A stretch of DNA of 64,000 nt, from assembly GCA_900312665.1 (NCBI GenBank), contig ONZQ02000009.1, positions 248,001 to 312,000 on the forward strand. Direction: 5' to 3'. The DNA is from Cephalotrichum gorgonifer. Taxonomy: Eukaryota; Ascomycota; Sordariomycetes; Microascales; Microascaceae. The position numbers and the translations under genes are program-made. The notes under the pieces are model-generated. The model made no database searches. It worked only from the letters and a program-made list of their open reading frames with translations, and was not told the origin of the DNA. This document shows positions 55,006-64,000 of the stretch, piece after piece. Positions within the stretch are counted from its first letter, which is position 1, and each line of letters opens with the position of its first letter.

Positions 55006-57289
55006 TTATATCTGGCTCACATACTTCCGGCCTACAATTCCCGCGTCTGCACAGTGACCAGACTCTGGAGTGGCCGACTCTCCCGCCGCTTGCGTCGGAG
55101 AATCCAACAAGTTCGGGTCCCGGGGTAGTCTCGTCGTGGGCAGCACCCTCTCCCTCCCCCTATCTCTATCCCTTTCCGTTTCTCTTGGTGGACTCGCCTG
55201 CTGTGTGGTAATAGAGTCAATGTCCATCCTCAGCAGAGGCGTCTTATTGCCAGACGTTCTCGTCCCCGATACATCACCCTTGCCCTCACCCTCAGCCCTC
55301 GCCTCCACCCCATCAATCCTCGGTCCCGCTCTATCCACCGCGCCCAATATCCCCACAGCACCTTTCCTCTCCATCGCCGGAGCATCCCCATCCGCCACAC
55401 CTCTCTCCCCTCCCCGCCTCCTCGCCTGCCTCCTAACCCTCAGCCCCGCCACCTCCCCCTCCGTCGCCATTCCCCATGTGCACTTGGCATGCTTCCTAGT
55501 ACATCCCTGGCACGCGGTGAGGTGCTTCACGCAGCCCATGCCCAGCCGCCTGCACCTGTCGCACGGCGGGGAGATCTCCTCGCCCCGCCCCAGCGCCTCC
55601 ACCATGCTCGCTATCAGCGGCCTGTACGCCGCGTCTGCGTCATCGGTCGCGGGGGCCTTTCGCGCGGGCGGCGGCGGGGCGGGGAGCCGGCCGCTGGGGG
55701 CGAGCGGGGGGTATCGGCTCGTCGGGCTGGCGACGAGGTATGACGTCCCCCGAGGCGAGGACTGGCTCGGCCCAGGGCTTACGGCGTGGGCCGGAACGCG
55801 AGGGGGCGCCGTCCCTACCCTGGGCATGGTGTAAGCCGGGCGGTCGAAGGTGCCGGATGTCGGCGAGGACGTCTTGAACTGCTGTAGCAGGCTAGCATGC
55901 AAGTCGCCCGCTTCCCCCCGCGCGACACCGGCCCCCTCTCGTCCGCCGTTCTTTCCTCCCTGGGTCGCGCTCGCACGTCGGGCGCCGTCATCCTCGGCAC
56001 CGATATTTACGGTCGGGAATCCCCGCGAGGGTCCCCGCCTCGCCCCCTCCCGCCTCGCCAGGATGCCCCTCCTTCTCCCATCGAGGGCAAAGACCAGGTT
56101 CCTCGCCCTCCTCGCCACCTCTTCCGCCTCGCGCACCAGCCCCTCGAGCCGCGCCTCGAGTATGTCCGCCGTCGCCAGCTCCGCCGCCTCGTCCTCCTCC
56201 AGCGGGCCCTCGGGAATCATGCCGTCGAGGGCGCCGGTGGCGATGAGGCCCCAGTCGTCCTCGCCCACCTCCACCTGCACCCCCTTTAGGTGGAACCGGT
56301 AGACCCGGCCGCCCCCGGGGAGGAGGACGGCCGCGTAGTTGTGCGGGTTCGCGCGCGCGTACTGGATTATGTCGGGCCAGCGGACCGGGTGCGGCGTGTA
56401 TGATGTCTGGGGAGGCGAGGTGAGGATGGGGCCCTCGAAGGCGCTCTCTACGGCTTTGATGAGCCGAGGGGTGGTGAGCTTTCCGCCGAGATTGGCCGCG
56501 AAGCTCTCTTGTCTGGCGAGGACGCCTAGGAGGGTGTGAGACGTTCGTTTTGCGATCGTAGTGCAAAAAGAAGCATAAGACGTCTACCGGGGGGGGGGGG
56601 GTAAGGATGGATATGGAGGACTAGCTGAAACGTGCGTACCCTCATACTCGGTCAAGAGCTGTAGTATCTGGCCAAGAGAATCTCCTTCGCCTTGAAGGAG
56701 TCTCAGCTTCTCATGGCTGCTTCTAGATAGGTAGTTTATCAGTACAGTTGGCGGTGATCCTGTAGTCCACGTTAGGAATTAGCTGCTCCCGTTGTCCGAT
56801 CCGAGTCTGGTTTCCATTTGGGGTGGATAACATTGGATAGGACGGTGTTCAAGCATATTAAAGCAAAGAAGGTCGACGGATGACACATGAGAGAGGGTGC
56901 TTAAAGCTGTGGAGAGGGGAAGAGATATAAAGCGAGGGAACTGTAGCCGGCCATTGTCTCCTAGTTTCTCGGCCTCTACGAGATGAAACAGGGCAGCTAG
57001 GACCTTACATATTACATGGCGGAGCCATGCTTACCCATGGAGAATGGGGCCAGTCTGGGTAGATTCTAGCCCACGTAGTGATGTCTGAATAATCACAGAG
57101 GGGGCATAAGTATAAAGAGAAAGAAGTGATGAGCAACATACCAAGATGAAGCGGTCGTGATGCCCCTTGAGGAAAGCCGTCCGCACGCATCGGCCCCCGT
57201 CCCCCTACTTCAGGGCTCTCCCCGGCGGTCTCCGCTGCATGGGTCCATCTCCGCTTACGCGTCGCCTGGTCTCCGGTGCCGTCTTGCAT
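55006..57289 (-). CDS. uncharacterised protein with internal Zn2Cys6-type cluster
   Basis: Exons supported: 56640-56759 and 55006-56525, joined in phase; a possible first exon 57142-57289 also fits phase (total 595 aa). The N-terminal part (SSHEKLRLLQGEGDSLGQIL, ARQESFAANLGGKLTTPRLI) looks conserved among filamentous fungi, and a second block (RWPDIIQYARANPHNYAAVL, VYRFHLKGVQVEVGEDDW) follows. Near the end CDRCRRLGMGC...CQGCTRKHAKC has spacing C-x2-C-x6-C-x6-C-x2-C-x6-C, exactly that of fungal Zn(II)2Cys6 clusters, but located around residue 420 instead of the N-terminus and without the fungal activator domain. The rest is Arg/Glu/Pro-rich. The candidate first exon starts at 57289, with a TATATA only a few bases upstream, so ATG 57190 may be the true start. 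Function unknown; DNA or zinc binding is inference. Confidence 0.65.
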
Positions 57290-60200
57290 AGTGTATATAT
57301 GCTTCTCCCCCGGCCGAGAGCAGGATTAGTAGAGGTGATCTGCGGAGCAGGGTGTGCTCTATCAAGGGCTGCCGGCATGGGAAGAGAACGCGATCGAAGC
57401 TGGCGCGGGATGGCGGCAAGGATAGAATTAGAATATGTGTCTCTGTGAACCGCCTCTCTCGTGTTCAAGAGTCTGTTACGCTTTTGTGATACGAGATTGT
57501 AAGACTTGGAGTTTGAGACGTTGATGCCCATCCGTAGTGACTGAAGGCCAGACCGATGAGGAGCGGAAGCGAGTGGTAGAGTACATTATAAGTGAAGAGC
57601 ACGAGATCAGTCTCGGTCTTTGCACCGGTATGTCTTGCTTGATTCGAGAAGGGTCGAGAGGACATGACATTCGGTCACAACCTTCAAGCCCCTTCTCCTC
57701 AGAACCTGTTCTTACCCCTACCCCCTTCTTCTTCTACGCGCCCCCCACCCCCGGTTCTCCTCCCTCCTCTCTCCTTTCTCAACGGCCACCGAGGCAACCT
57801 TCCCACCCCATGCAATCAAACCTCCAAGTTTGCATGTGGTTACACAAAATAATACGGGTGTGTGGAGGGGTAAGATGTCTTGGACGCGAGAGGAGAAGAA
57901 GAGGGAAGAAAAGCAAGAAGGGAGGAGGGCGTAGGATGGATATGAGAGGGAACGGCGAAGTGGAGTACAGAAAAAAAGTAACAATTAAAGGGTGGTGAAA
58001 AAGAGAAAAAGAGAATTTGAAAGCACAGCAAACTCGTCCTCTGAAGCCATAAAGAAGAGAAAGTAAATCCTGTTTCCGCTCCGCGCCGAGTATGGGAGCG
58101 ACAAGTTCGACGCTTATACTGGGCCCGGCTTTACACAACCAAATCACCGGGGTGCAACGAGCGGGTTCTCCGACTTGTTGTCGGGGGGATCAATATGCTC
58201 GGATGGCAAGATATCATGCCTCCCCCCCCCGCCCCGCTGTGCTCGAACCAGGACTGCCTACGTTTCCCTCGGGGGTGGAGCCGTGTATGGCCACTGATAC
58301 GGCTCAACCTTACGTAGAACACAGGCGTGCGTGCGGGTGTAATCTCCTAGAGCCGTCCTCCCCGGGCCCCTCGCACCCCTGAAGCCAGACTTTGCCTAGT
58401 TCTGGGTCACAGCAGCATACATACTGTAGTCTTGAATCGTTGAAGTAGCAGTAACACACGGTAAGGGATCCGGAGAGCAATAGCAGACACACCTCCCTTC
58501 CCCCATACAGGAAGACATACCTTGACGGGATACTGCCAAAAGGGGCCTGAGGCTCACTCGAGCCCCCTTTTCTCCCCTCGCATGACCTTGTGCATCTGCA
58601 AGCAAGGTTCCCCCCATGTCTACAAAGCCGGGAGGGAGCCTTCGGGTGACCGCATGCTGGACCGTTCTCCCCCCCCCCCCATCACCTGCCCCTTTGGAAA
58701 TTACCACCCTCCGCTGTTCCAGGCCATGGCCCCGCTGTCATCCTTGCCTCCGTCACTCCTGTCCCGCCCGCCTCCGAGTGCTCCCTTCCTGCCCCGGGCC
58801 ACACGCGTGTGCGGTTTGGGGGTTGGCGTATGGTGCGTGACTCAATGAACAGCCGAGACATGAAGATAGAGGGGGTGTGCTTCGATACTATTGACCACTA
58901 GCACCACTCACACTCACAAAGCAGATGGCGGTGCCATGGGGGATTAACTGTACGCCCCGCCCTCGTCGAGCTCCTACGATCCCTAGCGACAGTTTGTCTA
59001 TACACCAACATCCGATGGTGGCCGGGGGGCCTTCTCGATTGTGCTCCTTCTACACGTTGCGGTATAGAACCCCCAATCCCCAATCCCCACCCCCGGTCGA
59101 GCAAGTAGGCTCCCAAAGTGGCATCTGAGGTACTGACTCTAACTGTATTTGCGGGCGTCGTCGTTTCTCCCTGAGACACGTCACACCCTCCTCGCTCGCC
59201 ACATGTCATCGGACGTAATCCGGGGTGGGGTACAGAGTCGAGGGTGACCTTTGCTGAGCATGTGGAAATCAGGAGCTGTGTTTGTGTGTGAGTGGAGGCT
59301 GGCCCCGTGCCGTCCCATAGCATTCTCTCCGAAGACTACTCCGAGGGCTTCTCCGAAGGAGCGAAAGGCGGCGCTCGCGAGGTATGAAGAGCCCCTCACT
59401 ATCCCCAGTATGGTTGGGCGATACCGGCCTGCCATCTCCTTCTCACCTTGCCCACATCTCTTCCTTCCATCATCATCCACATACTAGAGTGGCTTCCAAG
59501 CTAGACCTGCCTCATGGGGGTGTCCATGCATACACACCCAGAAATACACGCCCCGTGCCTTGCCAGCGGCGACGCCACCCGGCTACTACGGCGTTGAAGC
59601 CACCCCCATGACAGGCCCCTCTTCCTCATTCGGGCCTCCTCTTGCGGGAAGCTGCATGGCGGAGGCATGCTACGTTCCCCCCTCGCCCCTCGTACATGGA
59701 AGACGGGCCTACTCCGCGAAGCTACTCTCCTCCCGGTTCGCATCCAAGCGGGGAGTCTTCCGGTTCGCCTTTCGCCCGGTTCGCTGCTGGGTTCCGGGGG
59801 GTCTGTGTATTCGTCATGTCACCTTAGACTCCGCCACCCAGCGCATTTGCGCCCGTGACACGATGACACGAGAGTGAGAGCAGGAGCATGGGCGAGAGCC
59901 ACGATGAGAGGCGGTGGAGAAGAAGCGAGAGGAGGGAAACGGCCGGCTCGGCTAGGGGATACAAAATTCCATGATCTGTGCTTGCTTGATGGGTGTCCGA
60001 GACAGGCAACGAAGGGAGTTCGCATCCATCTCTATGGTGATTTACTCGGTCCCGGAACGCGGGAGGACATGGTCTGTGTAACAGAGCTATCAGGCAGGTG
60101 TACTCAGTACGTGGTGTATTGGGAGGCAATGCTGTTCGTTATGTTGCGCGGACTGCTTCCCTCTGTCCCCGTCCCATCCCATCCCCGATTGTATCGTAGT

Positions 60201-60840
60201 GTATGTAGACCTTTATGGTAGAAGTCTGGGCCAAGAATGCACGAGTGTATTACCCTGCCTACACCGGAATCTTAGCCCGACTTATATAATGCGGATACCA
60301 TCTGAGTGGCTCTTAGAGAGCTATCCACGCTATTTTCGTTTGTACTCTAAATCTCTAGAGGTTGCATATCAAAATATTTCACTGTAGTGTTGTACTAAGT
60401 AAAGGAATAAAAAATTGAAGCAATTTAGATTGTATTGACAGTAGATTCCATCTTGTTGTGCAGGTGAAGTCAAGAATCTGGTGCAACTCATATTTCATAT
60501 TCATACTGTGCTGCTGAATCTCAAGATACCAATCATGATTGAACAATCCTCATCTTTGAAATAATTCAACCACCACTGACTATAAGTACGATTCCGTGAC
60601 AGACAACGGTAACTGCCTTGAAGCCTCCATCGCATTTTATAAAGCGCAATCATATCGACGCGTCGTCTATAAGCGTGGCACCTACCAATCCAATAGAGAC
60701 ATTCCCCCCTTCTACTTTAATTTTCATCTCAACACCCTCGACTTCCTCGTATATAACAAAAGGAGACCCCGATCTGAAATAGCCCCTCCCCTGAAAGAAA
60801 AAAAAAAGGAGGCGCAGGCAGCCCAGGGAGAAAGAAAAGA
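57290..60840. other. 3.6-kb gene-poor region
   Basis: No frame shows protein-like content or coherent splicing. C-runs and G-runs are common (for example 58222-58232, 58671-58681). The stretch 60380-60600 is AT-rich. The last part should hold the promoter of the gene at 60841. Confidence 0.5.
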
Positions 60841-61239
60841 ATGGCACCACCAAACGTCTCGCGGTTCCAGAAGATCCGAGGCGGCGTCTGGGCGACAGGC
60901 ATGGCCATCATCGTCATCGCAGGGACGTGGTACGGCGCCGGGCTACGGACGGAGCGTGATTTCGAACAGGTAAACCTCTCTCCTTCGCCCCCGCCCCCCA
61001 GAGCAAACAGCGGGCGTCGAATTGGTTTTCTTAACACACCAAAACAGGCAAAGAAACAAATCCTAGAGGCCTCGGTAGAGGACAAGATCGCCGTCCTCGA
61101 GGCACAGAAGGAGCACCTCTACGCCCAGAAGGCCACCATACAGCGCAAGCTGGACGTCTTCCACGCGCGGGTCCGCGAGAGGGAGAGGCTTCGGCAGAAG
61201 GAGGCGGAGGAGAAGGCGAGGGAGGCGGAGGGCAGGTGA
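60841..61239 (+). CDS. small single-pass membrane protein, coiled-coil tail
   Basis: A 106-aa protein from exons 60841-60969 and 61048-61239 (78-bp intron, multiple of three, stop-free). Residues 1-15 are basic (NVSRFQKIRGG); 16-34 form one transmembrane segment (WATGMAIIVIAGTWYGAGL). The remaining 70 residues are a charged helix (KIAVLEAQKEHLYAQKATIQRKLD, then Arg/Glu-rich to the end), probably a coiled coil. The WYGAGL block recalls uncharacterised fungal proteins of similar length; overall shape (short N-terminal anchor and a coiled tail) is like small mitochondrial inner-membrane assembly factors, but the sequence is not that of Pet117. Location and function are not known. Retaining the intron would insert 26 residues. 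Confidence 0.72.
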   Translation: MAPPNVSRFQKIRGGVWATGMAIIVIAGTWYGAGLRTERDFEQVNLSPSPPPPRANSGRRIGFLNTPKQAKKQILEASVEDKIAVLEAQKEHLYAQKATIQRKLDVFHARVRERERLRQKEAEEKAREAEGR

Positions 61240-61655
61240 GCGGCTGGTTTTTTTTTTTCACTCACCCGAGTGGTAGGATAGGCCAAGGAGGACGGGGAGA
61301 AAGGGCTACGGGGAAGAGGGGAGAGGGGGAGAAGGGGATGTGTCCTCCAGGAAGAGAGGCAATGTACGATTACGAAGGTTCTCGAGAGAACTAAATAAAC
61401 AAGGACGGGCAGGATACAGGGGGTGCATACTCGCAACGGAGTTGGTTCATCATCTTGGCCTTCATCACATCAATAAACATGACCTTCATCATACCAAATA
61501 ATGCTTTCATAGAAATCGTCACTCTATCATTTGTATTTCCCAGCCGGAATGTCCCGCCCAGTTCGCCCTACTCCGGTCCGCCCCTCGCTGCCCCCGCCGG
61601 CCGCCGACCTCATCCTCTCCTTTTCTTCTTCCCTATACCATCTGTCTGCCCACTT
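61240..61655. other. intergenic between convergent genes
   Basis: This is the short tail-to-tail spacer between the membrane protein gene and Ubp6. No feature was recognised. Confidence 0.6.
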
Positions 61656-63411
61656 TTACTCGGCGGCCTCAGCGACGGGGAGGTCGATGGCCTTGTACAG
61701 CAGAATCAGCGCGGAATGCGTCTCCCCGCCCCCGGCCAGCGTCTCGATCTTGTCCCCCGGCACCTCGGAGATCTTGTCGTCGTTGAACCACCACCAGTTC
61801 CCGTCCTCCTGCCCCTTCTTCCCCGTCTTGGGGTCCACCGGCGCCGTCTTCTTCACGTACGCCGTGTAGTGCCCGCTGTCCGCGCTCGACCCCTGGTGCG
61901 TAATCACCGCCCGCAGGTCGTAGAGGCCCGACTGGTTGGCCCCCTCGTCGCTCCGGAGGTCGTCGCTGACGAGCGAGCTGAGCTCCTTCTTGGCCTGCAG
62001 CAGCGCCGCGTCCTTCTCCGCCTCGATCTCGGCGTCGGTCTTGTACGTCTCCTGCATCTCCACGTCCCCGTCCGCCGCCCTCTTCTTCCTCTTCTTCTCC
62101 TCCTCCTCCTCCTCCCTCTTCCTCTTCTCCTCCTCCTCCCTCTGCTTCTTCCTCCCCGTCGGCCCCGTCGGCTCGCCGAACCCGCCCGCCACGTCGGCCG
62201 CGTCGCGGACCTTGCGCCGCTTGCGGGACCGCTCCACGTCCTCCTCGTCCTTGCGGATCTCCCGGACCTTGTCGCGGATCGGGATGAGCATCTTCTTCAG
62301 GTCGTCCGTGCAGAACTCCACGAGGTCGAGCTCCTTGGGGAACGTGACCTTGCGCATAATCTTCGCCTTCTTCTGCGTGTCCCGTCGCCAGAAGAATCGG
62401 ACGAAGTGCACGGTGAGGTACTTCGGCAGCCTCGAGATCTGCGACGTCTTGGTGAAGGTGGTCTCCCTGCCCAGCGCCTCCGAGTTCTTCTCGATCTTCT
62501 CGGTAAGCGAGTTGGCGATCCCGTCCGTCAGGTGGTTCGTCGTGCCGGTGATGTGGCAGTTCAGCTTGAGAAAGTTCTCCTCTGAGGACACCGGCTCCTC
62601 CCCAGTCTCCTCGTCGCACTTGAGCACGTTGGAGAACCTACCCGTCATATACCTGTCGATGAACGGTACCGAGTCGTTGTTTGCGTCGACAATCTTGAGG
62701 TTCGAACGGAGCTGCCCTACTATCTGCGACCACGCCTCCTCGGCGTCCTGTTGCGCATATCCCCCGGTAGACTGCGACCGCTCCGCGAACTGCGGGAATA
62801 CGTTGCGGAGGGTGTTGAGGAATATGATGGGCTCGGGGCTCTCCTGCGTCTCTCCCATCCTCTTGTAGAGATTCCGCAGGTCCGCTACGACGTCCGTGCC
62901 GAACCGGCGACCCGTCGAGGTGTCCGGCTGGTACTTGACCAGGGCATCCTGGAGCTCGGGGATGGCCCGGAGCGTCTGCAGCGTAGAGTTGAGGTAGCAC
63001 GTGTTTCCGAGGTTGACCAGCCCGGCCGGTGTGGCGCCCTGCTGCTGCGCGGCCTCGGCTTCCGTCATGTCCTCGATGAACTTTACGGGCTCGGTGGGGC
63101 GGACGAGGTCGCCGGCCCCGGAGGGTGTGCCGAGCATCATGAGGACCTGCTTGGGCTTGAGACCAAGCTTGCTCATATCGGTATCATCCTTGAGCTGGCC
63201 ACCCTTGACAAGAATCTTTTGGCGATCGGGTTCGACGCCCGTTAGGCTGAAGAGCTGGAACTTGAAGACCTCGCCCGGGGAGGAGGTGTCGACCTCGACA
63301 TCGTATTTCTTGCCTTGGTGCTTCACGACAACTGCGTTGCGAGGAATGTCAGTAGAAATTTTGTAATGCATCCGGGGAAGAAGAAGGTAGCTAACCTGGT
63401 ATGGACGCCAT
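61656..63411 (-). CDS. ubp6: ubiquitin carboxyl-terminal hydrolase Ubp6 (USP14)
   Basis: Proteasome-bound cysteine deubiquitinase that trims ubiquitin chains from substrates. The 563-aa protein comes from a 16-bp first exon (63396-63411, MASIP-V) and 61656-63331. The join gives MASIPVVVKHQGKKYDVEVD, the start of the N-terminal ubiquitin-like domain (about residues 4-75; FQLFSLTGVEPDRQKILVKGG) that binds the proteasome base. The catalytic domain has C117 in NLGNTCYLNSTLQ, the QDAEEAW helix, and H493 in DSGHYTAYV with WWWFNDDKIS after it. Between the two catalytic boxes is a Lys/Glu/Arg-rich insert (about 385-450; REEEEKRKREEEEEEKKRKK), a common but variable feature of this enzyme. The alternative start MHYKISTDIP at 63371 would lose the first ubiquitin-like strand. 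Confidence 0.95.
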
Positions 63412-64000
63412 TGTCCGCCAAAGAGTCAATTGAGCTCTCTGAAGGGTAAAGGATAGGAAGAATCGGCGGCGAGAGGTGGTAAAGAAACGTCGGTGGTGGT
63501 TGGTCTGATCTGTGCAGCAAGGACCGAAGAAGGTGCAGATAAACGTGGTTGAAATATGATTGCTACCACCAACAAAACGCGGGATAGAATGGCGGGGAAA
63601 CAAGGGGAGGCAGCTGTTCAGGCACGTACTACGTCGTCAGCTGTGGAGCGGTGCGAGCTGTCTCTCGTGGCATGGCTGCCATGTGGTGGGGCATGGAGCT
63701 TGTTAACGTAAGCTTTTCGTCTCAGTTGGACCTGGTAATAGAGTATCACATGATCAGGCATGTAGCTGTTAAACAGGTGGCGACTGGTCTCGTCTCATTC
63801 TCATGTTCAAGTCGTCCATCTCTGGACTCGACAGAATATTTGAACAATGGTCGTCGCAACACCTCTAGAAGAGAGTAGTTACGGTTGACACCCCCCAGCT
63901 CATGTTTCCTACCGGAACATCCCTAGTCCACGCACTTTGGCCTCTTTAGACTCTACCGAAACGCCTCCACCCACTAGGGTGTCCCGTAAACGCGATCTGC
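63412..64000. other. upstream of ubp6 / window edge
   Basis: This presumably holds the Ubp6 promoter. No other gene was recognised up to the window end. Confidence 0.55.

Noticed and set aside
58195..58265. Second tRNA-like segment (CTCGAACCAGGA on plus)
   Set aside because: It looks like a T-loop complement but no cloverleaf can be formed with the poly-C neighbour sequence.
60841..61239. Identification of the small membrane protein as Pet117
   Set aside because: Shape and length fit, but the conserved Pet117 core I know is not present, so no name was given.
61455..62585. 376-codon plus frame over Ubp6
   Set aside because: Leu/Arg/Val-rich antisense product of the Ubp6 exon.

Overview
The window is nuclear DNA of a filamentous ascomycete (Pezizomycotina, most likely Sordariomycetes). 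The evidence is short introns (mostly 65-160 bp) with GT...AG ends and CTAAC-type branch points, codons rich in third-position C/G, C/T-rich intergenic DNA, and orthologues typical of this group (fumarase, Sec2, PAN3, Ubp6, an Ayg1-like hydrolase, an ankyrin/DIL protein). I could not fix the genus. I rebuilt 24 gene models by joining exons in phase and added one weak candidate gene. A 204-bp run of Ns lies at 16426-16629.

Layout. 1-9 kb: a bZIP factor, an ankyrin plus DIL-domain protein, and glucosamine-6-phosphate N-acetyltransferase, all on plus. 10-15.3 kb: the only metabolic-looking group, an Ayg1/YWA1-type hydrolase (plus), a KduD-like short-chain dehydrogenase (minus) and an aldo-keto reductase (minus). 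16.6-27.4 kb: dense housekeeping genes: Golgi t-SNARE Sed5, splicing factor SF3A1/Prp21, a mitochondrial Fmp46-like protein, Pol III subunit C11, fumarase and aldehyde dehydrogenase. 29.4-43.2 kb: Sec2 Rab exchange factor, a metallophosphoesterase, a PQ-loop vacuolar transporter, NAC alpha, ribosomal protein L14 and an uncharacterised C2H2 protein. 46.9-63.4 kb: a fungal protein of unknown function, deadenylase subunit PAN3, a UBX/UAS protein of the ERAD type, an uncharacterised protein with an internal Zn2Cys6-type cluster, a small single-pass membrane protein, and the proteasomal deubiquitinase Ubp6.

Most genes are housekeeping: secretion (Sed5, Sec2), RNA (SF3A1, RPC11, PAN3), translation (L14, NAC alpha), protein turnover (UBX protein, Ubp6), and central metabolism (fumarase, ALDH, GNA1). 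No mobile element, CRISPR array, rRNA or convincing tRNA was seen. I found no clear new multi-gene system. The items most worth checking are the orphan Ayg1-like/SDR/AKR trio, a dispersed CGAGTA/TACTCG motif between genes, a cysteine-free Fmp46, an altered zinc ribbon in RPC11, a displaced Zn2Cys6 motif, and a run of genes with coding microexons at their ends.
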